Assembly: GCF_000830885.1 (NCBI RefSeq)
Contig: NZ_CP006951.1
Location: 1,178,001-1,242,000, forward strand
From: Dehalococcoides mccartyi CG5
GTDB lineage: Bacteria; Chloroflexota; Dehalococcoidia; Dehalococcoidales; Dehalococcoidaceae
DNA: 64,000 bases
Direction: 5' to 3'
Every line of letters begins with the position of its first letter. Position 1 is the stretch's first letter. Both the position numbers and the translations under genes were made by a program. The notes beneath the pieces were generated by a model. The model was not told the origin of the DNA, ran no database searches, and was given only the letters and a program-made list of their open reading frames with translations. This document shows, one piece after another, positions 1 through 7,803 of this stretch.

Positions 1-172
1 GCACGTGTGCCAATTTGGATATTTCCGGGTAGAGAACTAGTCATCTCTCTGCTCTCTTGTTATCAGTAATGATTACTGTTATTAGTATATGACAGGGGAT
101 ACTCTCTGTCAAGCGCTAATGCATTATGCCCGGATTGTAAGCAATCTGCGTCTAGGGTATGATATAATACAT

Positions 173-637
173 ATGGCAGAATACGTAACCCTGACAACTA
201 ACCGCAAGGCATTTCACAACTATTTCCTGGAAGAAAAATACGAAGCCGGGATAATGCTGCTGGGCACGGAGATAAAATCCCTCCGAAGCGGCAGAGTAAA
301 TATGGGAGATGCCTATGTAAAGCCCCAGAGGGGCGAACTCTGGCTGGTAAATGCCCATATTTCAGCCTACGAGTGCAGCGGACATACCAGCCATGAACCA
401 ATGCGGGAACGCAAACTGCTGATGCACCGCAAGGAAATAGCCCTGCTCATGTCAAAGGTCAAAGAAAAAGGGCTGACACTGATACCGGTTCGTATTTACC
501 TAAAAAACGATATCGCCAAGGTAGAGCTGTCACTGGGGCGGGGTAAGAAGCTCTATGACAAAAGGGATACCGTAACCAAGCGGGACACCGAACGCGAACT
601 TGAGCGGGAGGTCAAATACCGCAATTTCCGCCGCTAG
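173..637 (+). CDS. smpB: SsrA-binding protein SmpB
   Basis: SmpB binds the tRNA-like part of tmRNA and delivers it to stalled ribosomes. The 154-residue product has the family's usual length. It opens with MAEYVTLTTNRKAFHNYF, contains GIMLLGTEIKSLRSGRVN and ends with the basic tail KKLYDKRDTVTKRD..., all typical of SmpB. The frame is open 28 codons further upstream, but the ATG at 173 begins the conserved family sequence. ssrA starts 14 bases downstream, so the two partners are adjacent. The assignment is secure. Confidence 0.97.
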   Translation: MAEYVTLTTNRKAFHNYFLEEKYEAGIMLLGTEIKSLRSGRVNMGDAYVKPQRGELWLVNAHISAYECSGHTSHEPMRERKLLMHRKEIALLMSKVKEKGLTLIPVRIYLKNDIAKVELSLGRGKKLYDKRDTVTKRDTERELEREVKYRNFRR

Positions 638-651
638 TTACCAATTTTTAT

Positions 652-1003
652 GGGGACGCGTGGTTTCGACAGGGAAGGTAGGCTACTGGATTGCAGGCTG
701 AGGTGCCATCCACCTCATTAAACAGGTGGCAAAAAACAACTGGCGAACGTGAACTCGTTCTTGCTGGCTAAATAAGACAGCACATCCTGCTTGGCCCCAC
801 CTCAACGGGTCAGGTTTGGGTGCCGATTAGTTGAGGTGCCGTTTCCCCAACGCCGATGAGGGGGACGAAAGAAATATCGGCTGGTTTGGCTAAATTAGGC
901 CGGCAAAAGCTAGCCAGACAAGATTAAATAGACGGATAATCCTGTAGTAGATCCTGGGTCACCTTTTCTGGACGGGGAGTTCGACCCTCCCCCGTCTCCA
1001 CCA
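652..1003 (+). ncRNA. ssrA: tmRNA (SsrA)
   Basis: tmRNA rescues stalled ribosomes and tags the unfinished protein. The 5' end GGGGACG pairs with CGTCTCC at 993-999, followed by A and CCA at 1000-1003. The T-arm with loop TTCGA is near 972-996. The tag reading frame is at 742-771 (GGC GAA CGT GAA CTC GTT CTT GCT GGC TAA), giving GERELVLAG, which I recall as the Dehalococcoides tag. The 3' end is the insertion site for the element to the right: the recombinase gene overlaps it antisense, and pieces of its T-arm recur across the window. Confidence 0.97.
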
Positions 1004-2591
1004 GAAACACGGACGAGCCGCTAGGTTCATGACTTAATGGCTCGTTTAAAATATGAATCTTAGATTCTTTCTTTGAAACTGCCACCTGAAAGATAGGCCT
1101 GAAGGGTGGCTTGGCTTTAACTGCTATTACCGAGCGATGCTCTTTCACATCCACATAGACCCCGTCCAGCATGGTAAGTAAAAGCTTTCTCTGCTCTGAC
1201 AAGTTGGCCTTGGACCAGAGCGATGACAGGTTAAGAATAAGATTCCCGGCTTCTTGAGCCACGTCATAGTCAGGTACAACCAGTGATTCCAGACTGAGTT
1301 CCAAGAGTTTCTTCTGCCTTGAGTATTCTTCTTCCGGTATAAGGCCATCCATAAATACCCTAGCCATACGATGGAGTTTGGTTATAGTCAGATCTCTTTC
1401 TTTCTTGACCCTATCTACTTCATCCTTGAGACTTATTATAGATAATACTTCCTCAAGCCATCTTGGTCCTAGCTCTATGGCCGAAACCAGTTCCCTTACC
1501 TGTTTATCTATAACTTGGCAGGCTATTGTACCGCCATGTCCCGGACATTCTTTGATGCTTCTTGAGGCTTTATGCTCTCTGTAATAGCTCTTGCCACTCT
1601 TATAGGTCTGGGCCCACATGGGCATTCCGCAATGTGAACATCTTACCAACCCTTTAAGCAAATATTCCCTGTCAGGTAATGTTTTGAGGGTTTCAGAGCG
1701 GCCGGAGTTTTTCCTCAAGGTTAGCTGGACCAAGTCAAATAATTCCTGACTGATTAAGGCCTCATGAGCACCGGGCATCAGTTTTCCCCGGTGGTTTATC
1801 TGCCCGGTATAGAATGGATTATGCAGGATACTTCTGACTGAGGAACTGGTAAAGAGTCTTGGTCCTGAAACCAGATTGCCGTTGGCATCGGGCAGGTTCT
1901 TGGTATTCCTAGTACGGAAGCCCTGTTCATTTAACCAAGCGGCCAGTTGCGATAGGGTGGTTGTACCGGCGGAATAACGCCTAAATAACCCTTCTGCAGC
2001 TTGCCCTTCTTTGGGATGGATATGGATACCACTTTGGTGTTCCGGCTCACAGCGTTGTTTCTTTTCTCCCTTTTCATTTGTCTCCCAACAGGATTCATAG
2101 CCAAAGGGGATACAGCCGTTGTGTTTGCCTTCATACGCTCTCTGGTCAAGTCCTTTCCTGACATGGGTACTCAAAGCTTCGCTGAAGTACTGGGCAAAAG
2201 CTCCCAGCATCTGAGTGAAAAGTATGCCATCCGGCTTGGAGTAATCCAGATTTTCAACAATGGATACCAGACCTATTCCATACCTGCCCAGAATCTTTAA
2301 TGATTCAAGGGTAACTGTAAGATTCCTTGACCAGCGGTCAAGGGTATGGACAACTACAACATCAAACTCATCTTTAGCCGCATCTTCTAAAAGCTTTCTG
2401 AAAACCAGGCGCTTGTGAATGCTGTCCACATGGGCAGATTTGCCTTCTTCCCGGTATATGCGAACTGACTGCCAATCCCGGTTTTTACAGAGTTCAGTAA
2501 AGAGTCTTTCCTGAGCATCCAGTGAATAACCCTCTACTTGCGAAGCTGAAGATACCCTGACATAGGCAACTGCTCTCTTGCACTCAGTCAT
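924..2591 (-). CDS. large serine recombinase, probably ssrA-specific integrase
   Basis: This 555-residue large serine recombinase probably integrates and excises the element at ssrA. The N-terminal catalytic domain has AVAYVRVSSASQ with the nucleophile Ser at about residue 14, and LDRWSRN with the catalytic arginines. A recombinase domain follows (about 165-300), then a zinc ribbon (CSHC...C, about 330-365) and a coiled coil. The ATG at 2591 is preferred because AAGGGA lies 8 bases upstream; a TTG at 2615 is also in frame. The last 26 codons lie antisense over the ssrA 3' end, so the stop codon sits inside the att region. Site-specific recombination at ssrA is known for Dehalococcoides islands; the specificity of this copy is inferred from position. 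Confidence 0.93.
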   Translation of the reverse strand: MTECKRAVAYVRVSSASQVEGYSLDAQERLFTELCKNRDWQSVRIYREEGKSAHVDSIHKRLVFRKLLEDAAKDEFDVVVVHTLDRWSRNLTVTLESLKILGRYGIGLVSIVENLDYSKPDGILFTQMLGAFAQYFSEALSTHVRKGLDQRAYEGKHNGCIPFGYESCWETNEKGEKKQRCEPEHQSGIHIHPKEGQAAEGLFRRYSAGTTTLSQLAAWLNEQGFRTRNTKNLPDANGNLVSGPRLFTSSSVRSILHNPFYTGQINHRGKLMPGAHEALISQELFDLVQLTLRKNSGRSETLKTLPDREYLLKGLVRCSHCGMPMWAQTYKSGKSYYREHKASRSIKECPGHGGTIACQVIDKQVRELVSAIELGPRWLEEVLSIISLKDEVDRVKKERDLTITKLHRMARVFMDGLIPEEEYSRQKKLLELSLESLVVPDYDVAQEAGNLILNLSSLWSKANLSEQRKLLLTMLDGVYVDVKEHRSVIAVKAKPPFRPIFQVAVSKKESKIHILNEPLSHEPSGSSVFLVETGEGRTPRPEKVTQDLLQDYPSI

Positions 2592-2763
2592 TTTGATAAT
2601 CCCTTCGGGATGCAACTGATAAGGCCACTTCGGCTAAGGCATTTAGAAATTCTTTTATCATTAACTGGTCCACCTCACTCTTGTCAGAATTGGCGGACAG
2701 TGTATAGATACAGGGTATACCCGTCAACGAGTTTTTCACCTGACCAGTTAGAGGCTCTAACAT
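2584..2763 (-). CDS. small protein between two recombinase genes
   Basis: I do not recognise this 59-residue frame (MLEPLTGQVKNSLTG...). The ATG is one base after the stop of the resolvase-like gene, and the stop overlaps the recombinase start by 8 bases. That packing matches the rest of the operon and is the main reason to call it real. No motif or membrane segment is visible. It could be an accessory factor for the recombinase, but that is only positional inference. Confidence 0.5.
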   Translation of the reverse strand: MLEPLTGQVKNSLTGIPCIYTLSANSDKSEVDQLMIKEFLNALAEVALSVASRRDYQND

Positions 2764-2764
2764 C

Positions 2765-3382
2765 TCAAAAATCCCTGAAACCCTGATAATTAGAATCAAG
2801 GAGTCTCTTTAAGGTGGCATAACCAATTCCAAGAGCCTTGGCAGCCTGCCGTCTTGAGATCTGGCCAGCTCTGAGACGCTCTAAAATGTCTCCATAAGCC
2901 TGATTGAAGCCCTGCCTTTGGGTTACCCTTGGCCGCCCTATCTGGCAGCCCATTTTACGGGCATGGGCCAAACCAGACTTAAGCTTTCGATGCTGGCGGT
3001 TCTTTTCAAGTGCTGCATAGGACAGGCTGAGCTGGTAGAGGGCTTCACCCGAAATAGAGGTTGTATCAAACCATGGTTCAGAATAAGACCGGAGTCCAAT
3101 TCTTAAGACCTTCAATTTTCCCAGAGTTTTAGCCATATCCATAACCGAAGAGAAGACTTCATCAATTTGTGGAATAAGTACCAAATCAAACTTGCTAAGT
3201 GCGGCATCTGCCAATAGTTCTTGCCAAGCGTTCCGGCGGGAGTTACCAGCAATTGAAACATTATCCTGATACTGGTTGTAAATCTCCCAGCCCTGACCAA
3301 GAGCAAAATCCCGCAAGTCTTGAAAAGAAGGAATCTGCCCTTGGTCTGACTTTAGCCTCCTCTGGTAGATGGCCACTTTCAT
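2765..3382 (-). CDS. resolvase-like protein lacking catalytic residues, with C-terminal HTH
   Basis: The 205 residues have the layout of a Tn3/Hin-type resolvase: an N-terminal fold starting MKVAIYQRRLKSDQ, a linker helix, and a C-terminal helix-turn-helix (GQISRRQAAKALGIGYATLKR, about residues 171-192). Where active enzymes have Y-x-R-V-S, this one has Y-Q-R-R-L, so the nucleophilic serine is Leu. The usual DR(x)2R segment reads IDEVFSS, so those arginines are gone too. It probably binds DNA without cutting it, perhaps as a directionality or regulatory partner of the active recombinase downstream (inference). Its start shares one base with the stop of the preceding gene (TAATG). Confidence 0.85.
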   Translation of the reverse strand: MKVAIYQRRLKSDQGQIPSFQDLRDFALGQGWEIYNQYQDNVSIAGNSRRNAWQELLADAALSKFDLVLIPQIDEVFSSVMDMAKTLGKLKVLRIGLRSYSEPWFDTTSISGEALYQLSLSYAALEKNRQHRKLKSGLAHARKMGCQIGRPRVTQRQGFNQAYGDILERLRAGQISRRQAAKALGIGYATLKRLLDSNYQGFRDF

Positions 3383-3831
3383 TACTCGCCCTGCACCTGC
3401 CGAAGTTGGATTTTAAGTTTGCGTTCTTCTCCATCCAGCTTAAGTGTTTCACGAAGCTCATTTATAAGCCCGTCAACCCTCTCTGCAATGTCCTGATATT
3501 CAGAGAGTGATTCCTCAAGCCTGTCTGAAATCTCGGTGCATTCCTGCTTCCCTACTCTAAGAATCGGTTCAATTTCGGTAGAATCAAGCACATACTTCGT
3601 CTTGCCACGAGAGATAGTCGTGGCTATACCCATGGCACTAAAGGCTTGCCCTATATTGGAGGGGCTTATCTTAAGCCCGAATTGACTGGCAGCTCTTTCC
3701 GCAACCTCGCTAGCGGTTGCCCGTTTGTTTCCTTCCTGAGACATAAGATATGCAGTCTGGAATAGAGTCATGCAGTTCTTCATTCCAATCAGGGCTACTC
3801 CGCTTTCAAAACATTCTTTCATGCTTGTCAT
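3382..3831 (-). CDS. winged-helix-like protein of the integrated element
   Basis: This 149-residue product has an N-terminal part resembling a helix-turn-helix (ATASEVAERAASQFGLKISPSNIGQAFSAMG, about residues 38-68) and a charged C-terminal coiled coil (about 105-149). I do not recognise the family. AGAGAGG lies 7 bases upstream of the ATG at 3831. It is followed by the resolvase-like gene with a one-base overlap. A likely operator lies just upstream at 3850-3865, so self-regulation is plausible. Confidence 0.7.
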   Translation of the reverse strand: MTSMKECFESGVALIGMKNCMTLFQTAYLMSQEGNKRATASEVAERAASQFGLKISPSNIGQAFSAMGIATTISRGKTKYVLDSTEIEPILRVGKQECTEISDRLEESLSEYQDIAERVDGLINELRETLKLDGEERKLKIQLRQVQGE

Positions 3832-3849
3832 GCTTTAGCCTCTCTTTCT

Positions 3850-3865
3850 GTATGTTTGTACATAC
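3850..3865. promoter_or_regulatory. inverted repeat upstream of the wHTH gene
   Basis: GTATGT-TTGT-ACATAC is a perfect 6+6 inverted repeat 18 bases upstream of the start at 3831. It resembles an operator half-site pair and could serve the HTH protein it precedes. Confidence 0.45.
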
Positions 3866-3886
3866 ATATATTCCGCCACTTGTCTG

Positions 3887-4078
3887 TTACCCCTCCCTCA
3901 TACCCTTAGCCTTCTCTTCAAGCACTTTATTGATATAAGTCTGGTCCGAGATGAAAGCCCGGAAGTGCCGTCCGTCTTTCGGACAAATGAGCATGATGAA
4001 GGGTTTATTGGAAGTTCTACCTTTGGCCATCCTGATATTTAAATGGCTTGCGCAAATCGGGCAGGCTATCTCATTCAT
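3887..4078 (-). CDS. small zinc-ribbon protein
   Basis: This 63-residue protein has CPIC near the N-terminus and CPKDGRHF near residue 33, which together suggest a zinc ribbon. The rest is basic and polar. The start overlaps the stop of the ParB-like gene as ATGA, so translation is probably coupled. The role is unknown; a nucleic-acid-binding accessory of the element is likely. Confidence 0.7.
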   Translation of the reverse strand: MNEIACPICASHLNIRMAKGRTSNKPFIMLICPKDGRHFRAFISDQTYINKVLEEKAKGMREG

Positions 4079-4710
4079 TCTGGCTGCCTCCTCTCTATAT
4101 AGAATTTACAAAGCAGAAATATAGCAGTGCTTCGGGTATTGGGATTATCTTTAGGTGAGTTTTTAGCCACTGGCATAATTAAACTGACTGCTTCCTGAAC
4201 TGTCTCAAGTTGGGGTCTGGTAAACTGAAGCTGCAAGTGGCTGAGTTTAGCTGTTTGAGCCTGTTCCCAAGCTTTTAAGTGATCAGCCAAACTCTCCTTG
4301 TTTATAGCAGCAAGCGTTTGAAGGCTGTTTGAGGTTTCAGGCAGCAGAGATAAAATTTCACTTTCAGGCATAGCTGAGAGCAACTCTTTAAGGAGTATCC
4401 CTTTCAACGCCAGATCGTCCTGCCCTTTGATTCCATTTATGGCTTGAGTGAGAAGCATGGCTTCCATATCACCCAGTTCAACAATCACACAGGGAGCGCT
4501 CTCTTTATTCATTTCACTCAAGACTTTAAGGCGCTGGTTGCCGGACAGGACTTCAAATCCATCCTCGCCACTCGGCCTGACTACTAGCGGCTCTACCAAT
4601 CCATAACGGGAAAGACTGTTTTTTAGCAGATGTTTTACCCCTTCGTCCATCTGGTTTGGATTCCATGGGGCTTCACATAACTTGCTGATGGGTATTTCAA
4701 TCACTTTCAT
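4075..4710 (-). CDS. ParB N-terminal-domain protein
   Basis: The first ~100 of 211 residues form a ParB/Srx-type domain: IPISKLCEAPWNPNQM, then GLVEPLVVRP and the signature EVLSGNQRLKVLSEM (about residues 55-70). The C-terminal half is helical, without a recognisable ParB HTH or a ParA partner nearby. Such proteins occur next to DNA-modification genes in phages and islands, so plasmid-type partition is not the only option; some ParB/Srx folds are nucleases or CTPases. The ATG overlaps the stop of the Mom-like gene (ATGA), and the stop overlaps the zinc-ribbon start. Confidence 0.82.
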   Translation of the reverse strand: MKVIEIPISKLCEAPWNPNQMDEGVKHLLKNSLSRYGLVEPLVVRPSGEDGFEVLSGNQRLKVLSEMNKESAPCVIVELGDMEAMLLTQAINGIKGQDDLALKGILLKELLSAMPESEILSLLPETSNSLQTLAAINKESLADHLKAWEQAQTAKLSHLQLQFTRPQLETVQEAVSLIMPVAKNSPKDNPNTRSTAIFLLCKFYIERRQPE

Positions 4711-5399
4711 ATTGCCTCTTTCTTAGGGTAGGCTTGAGGGAGTACCTTGAGTTTGCCTTGAAAATCAGTATCCAGAAAGTAGAAATAGCGGTGTTTCCGG
4801 CTCTGGGGTACTACCCTTACCTTTACCCCACAGGATTCAAAGTGTTTGACTGAATGGCTACCGTAGGTGTGGCTTAAACTCCGTGAGTGTCTAGGTTTGC
4901 CGTCCCCGATATCAAACATGGGCATGGCTTCAGATAGTCCGGTATAGACCCAGCCGGTTGCCTGATAGATTGTGCCAATATGACCTTGAGCAGGGTCGGC
5001 ATAGCTGACTAAAAACCTGATTTGGGTAAAGCGTTTCAAAGCCCGGAGAGCTATCCCTAAGACACGGGATTCTGAATTGGAGGGGAGTTCATCTGAAAGC
5101 CAAAGCCTTGAGAGTGTCAGACAGTCTGAGGGGTTTGCCCCCTCTACCATCCGGTAGACGTTGGCTGGTCCTGAACCAAAAGTAATCGCACCATAGAGCC
5201 TATCACCTAGAAAGACTCCAAAGGCAAGCTTGGTTCCACCGGGCATGGAGTGAAGATAGTGATATTTCTCAAGTATTGCCTTGGCTGCCACAAAGGGTAG
5301 GGGATTAACCATGATAGACTGGAGCGCCGCCGTGGGAATCGGACCCCGACCTTCACTCTGGATGAGTGGCGTGCTTACCCTTACACTAGCGGCGCTCAT
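4707..5399 (-). CDS. Mom-like DNA modification protein (GNAT-type fold)
   Basis: The conserved part contains KYHYLHSMPGGTKLAFGVF, LYGAITFGSGP, LSRLWLSDELPSNSESRVLG and FLVSYADPAQGHIGTIYQATGW. This is the pattern I associate with the phage Mu Mom family, GNAT-related proteins that modify adenine and protect DNA from restriction. Two starts compete. The ATG at 5399 has GGGAGG 7 bases upstream and an ATGA overlap with the primase stop, but its first ~29 codons run through a tRNA-like sequence. The ATG at 5312 lies just after that sequence, has no clear ribosome site, and begins the part with family similarity. Members of the family vary in target, so the exact modification is unknown. Confidence 0.72.
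   Translation of the reverse strand: MSAASVRVSTPLIQSEGRGPIPTAALQSIMVNPLPFVAAKAILEKYHYLHSMPGGTKLAFGVFLGDRLYGAITFGSGPANVYRMVEGANPSDCLTLSRLWLSDELPSNSESRVLGIALRALKRFTQIRFLVSYADPAQGHIGTIYQATGWVYTGLSEAMPMFDIGDGKPRHSRSLSHTYGSHSVKHFESCGVKVRVVPQSRKHRYFYFLDTDFQGKLKVLPQAYPKKEAI
5320..5395 (-). tRNA. tRNA-Gly(UCC)-like sequence, possibly degenerate
   Basis: The 76 bases fold as a tRNA. The acceptor stem is GCGCCGC/GCGGCGC, followed by U73 and an encoded CCA. G1-C72, C2-G71, G3-C70 and U73 match glycine tRNA identity elements. The D-arm is GTGT...GCAC, the anticodon loop CATCCAG reads UCC, and the T-arm has loop TCCGATT. Oddities are A instead of U at position 33, an outer C-A mismatch in the anticodon stem, C at 55 and a bulged A in the T stem. 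It begins one base after the primase stop codon. It may be an island-borne tRNA, a tRNA relic or a tRNA mimic; overlap with the upstream Mom start argues that only one of the two is functional. Confidence 0.5.
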
Positions 5400-7600
5400 G
5401 ACTGGACCTCCCGGTAGGCGGGGTCTTTTAAGACTTCCTGAAGCATCTTTCTTGCATATTCCTCGCGTTTTATATCCCCCTGACTGATGCTTTCTTTTAA
5501 AACCCGTCTCCAAGCCGGAATAGCTGTCTTTCTCCATGAATCTAAAACTTCACAGGAAGAATCCGATTCGGACTCATCATCCAGCTCATTTTTGTCTTTT
5601 TCTCTGATAAACAGGGTCTTATCCGTAACATCCGTAACATTACGATTGGCGTAGCTTTGGGGATTATCCGTAACATTTTGCTCTTTCGGACCATTTGTTA
5701 CGGATGAATTTGGCTCATATTTTACGATTGGCTCAAAGCTATCTGTTACGGATGTTACGGATTGAAGTCCATTTTTAGAAAGATAGCGGTTAAAAGCATC
5801 TTGAAAATCAGCGACTTGGTAACCTTTGAAAGTTCGGCTGCCTTGTCTGATTGTTTGGCTGTGGATACCATAAGTTTTAAGTAGAGCAGCCAGTCTTCTG
5901 GCATTAAGAGATCTGCCATTCAGGTCTGACCATGGAGATTCATCTACCTTGAGGAGAGCCTCGATTAAGTCAGCAGAAGATATATGCTCACTTTTATCTT
6001 TAGTTATTTCCCGTATATCAGTTAGAAGTTGGATCCCAAGTGAATCGTCTTGCCTAACTTCTCCAGTCATTAAAGCAATGGCCGCAATGCGGGCTTTTTC
6101 AGGCCATGAATTGCCTGCTGTTTCTGCAATGATTAGGAGATGTTCCCAGCAGTCAGCCGCCCGGTCATCAAGTTCAGAGGGTATGATAAGTTCAATTTCA
6201 CTTAAATCAAGTGAGGTACACTGAACTAATCTCTCTTTCAAGCTCTGAATTTCAGTTGGGATTTTTCGGGGATGGAATTTTGCAACTGTCTCATTAGCAT
6301 TCCGGCGTTTAAGCTGGATAGGGATGCTCCGGTCAGCAAGAGTGCCCGGTAGCTTACCAATGCCGGCAATTGCTTTGGGGCAGAAAGTAGATAGGTCCTT
6401 ATAGGAAATATCCGCCCCTTTGCCCACACAGACTGAGGATTTGCCGCCCCTTCGGTATCCGGTATTGAGTATCCCCCGCAAGGTTTCGGAGTATTCCTTT
6501 TCACCTTTGAAGGCAGCATCGGATTCGTCCAAAAGCAGAGTAGGGCATTCAGCATCTACCTTGCGGGCAAGTACGGCTGAGGTTACCCGTCCGGTAAACC
6601 AGGGACGGGCAACCAGTACTTCCAATACCTCAAGAAGCCTAGTCTTGCCACTTCTTTTCTCGGCTGAATAGATATTCAAGTAGGGGGTAGTGACTGCACT
6701 TTCTATGATATGGGTATGAATAACCCATAAGATTATTGCCTGCAACTGGTGCTCTGATAAGACTACATAACTCCGGATAAAGCTAGCGATGTCATCAAGC
6801 AAAGCTGGAAGGTTTATTGCCTCAGATCGGGATAGGGAAGGTTCTGTTTCAATCAATTTTAGGAGGTCTTGACTACTATGTCCTTGATTAAACCAGTCAT
6901 GAATGTCTTCTTTTTCTTTCAAACCCGTCAGCTGGATTATTTTGACTGTCTTGGCAATCTTGGATAGGCAAGTGAGTACCTGCTCGGCATGGTGCTTGCC
7001 TGGTTCATCATTATCCGGCAGGATGATCACATCCCTGTTAATAAAGGCTGAGTTATATTCCTCTCTCCACTTTCCTGCCCCCATAGGAGAACAGGTGGCA
7101 GTTAAACCCTGCTCAACCAGAGAATTAACTCCCTTTTCTCCTTCAGCTATAAAAACAACTTGGCCCTTAGGGGTAGCTGAGAGTTCGGGCAATCGATAGA
7201 GAACCGGGGTAATGCCTTTGAGGTTATAAATCCAGTCACCCTTACCATCCGGTCTTCTTTGAGTGAAAGACTTGGGCTTATAACGAACTACCTGATAGAG
7301 GAGTTTGCCGTCCTTATCTCTGTAATCGTATAGAGCATCTATACGACGTTTAGGATTGATTGGTTGGGATTCAGGTCTAAGGCCAAGTGCCTGACAGATC
7401 TGACTATAACTATGATTTCGATTCGAAAAGCATGCTAATAGGATTTTATCTCCAGCATCTGTAATAGACAGGTGATTTTGAGGAGTAGAATGACCATCCA
7501 CTGGACATGATGCAACCCAGCGGTTATCCCCCACTTTTTTAGCATCTGGTAATCGGCCTAAGAGTTCATTTAAGTTATTCTGTATTGACCCTGTTTTCAT
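5396..7600 (-). CDS. TOPRIM primase / DUF3631-type helicase-like protein
   Basis: This 734-residue replication-type protein of the island has an N-terminal zinc-finger-like region (CPVDGH...CFSNRNH, about 32-63). A TOPRIM domain follows (VVFIAEGEKGVNSL about 148-161; VIILPDNDEPGKHHA about 190-204), then a P-loop NTPase core (YSAEKRSGKTRLLEVL, about 310-325; TLLLDESDAAF about 350) and a DUF3631-like C-terminal part. The last ~120 residues are low-complexity and polar. It is the first gene of the minus-strand operon and its stop overlaps the Mom-like ATG. An excised circular form could use it for replication (inference). Confidence 0.85.
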   Translation of the reverse strand: MKTGSIQNNLNELLGRLPDAKKVGDNRWVASCPVDGHSTPQNHLSITDAGDKILLACFSNRNHSYSQICQALGLRPESQPINPKRRIDALYDYRDKDGKLLYQVVRYKPKSFTQRRPDGKGDWIYNLKGITPVLYRLPELSATPKGQVVFIAEGEKGVNSLVEQGLTATCSPMGAGKWREEYNSAFINRDVIILPDNDEPGKHHAEQVLTCLSKIAKTVKIIQLTGLKEKEDIHDWFNQGHSSQDLLKLIETEPSLSRSEAINLPALLDDIASFIRSYVVLSEHQLQAIILWVIHTHIIESAVTTPYLNIYSAEKRSGKTRLLEVLEVLVARPWFTGRVTSAVLARKVDAECPTLLLDESDAAFKGEKEYSETLRGILNTGYRRGGKSSVCVGKGADISYKDLSTFCPKAIAGIGKLPGTLADRSIPIQLKRRNANETVAKFHPRKIPTEIQSLKERLVQCTSLDLSEIELIIPSELDDRAADCWEHLLIIAETAGNSWPEKARIAAIALMTGEVRQDDSLGIQLLTDIREITKDKSEHISSADLIEALLKVDESPWSDLNGRSLNARRLAALLKTYGIHSQTIRQGSRTFKGYQVADFQDAFNRYLSKNGLQSVTSVTDSFEPIVKYEPNSSVTNGPKEQNVTDNPQSYANRNVTDVTDKTLFIREKDKNELDDESESDSSCEVLDSWRKTAIPAWRRVLKESISQGDIKREEYARKMLQEVLKDPAYREVQS

Positions 7601-7704
7601 CTACGAATAATTCCTTATCTTAACCATTCGACGATGTCAGCCCGAGTGAATTTTTATACAATAATTTAATTAGCACTCTCTGATCGTTTTTCTGACCAAA
7701 TAGT

Positions 7705-7731
7705 AAGGCCCAGATTATTCATCTGGGCCTT
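7705..7731 (-). terminator. hairpin terminator between island genes
   Basis: AAGGCCCAGA-TTATTCA-TCTGGGCCTT forms a strong stem-loop. It lies just downstream of the minus-strand gene ending at 7804 and upstream of the primase gene, so it probably separates their transcripts. Confidence 0.65.
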
Positions 7732-7803
7732 CGCCTATCTCTTTATTAACTTTCTAATTAAATTATACTGCTTCAGGGTATTGACAAGGGACACCCTTAC
7801 AAA

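Noticed and set aside
4075-4710. Plasmid-type ParAB partition system
   Set aside because: Only a ParB/Srx-type domain is present, with no ParA gene and no parS-like array nearby.
5320-5395. Reading the tRNA-like anticodon as CCA (Trp)
   Set aside because: Placing U at position 33 would give CCA, but the anticodon stem then fails to pair; the UCC register keeps four pairs and fits the glycine acceptor identity.
5400-5537. Upstream extension of the Mom-like frame to 5,537
   Set aside because: It lies inside the 3' part of the primase gene in another frame; the ATG at 5,399 has a strong ribosome site and an ATGA overlap.
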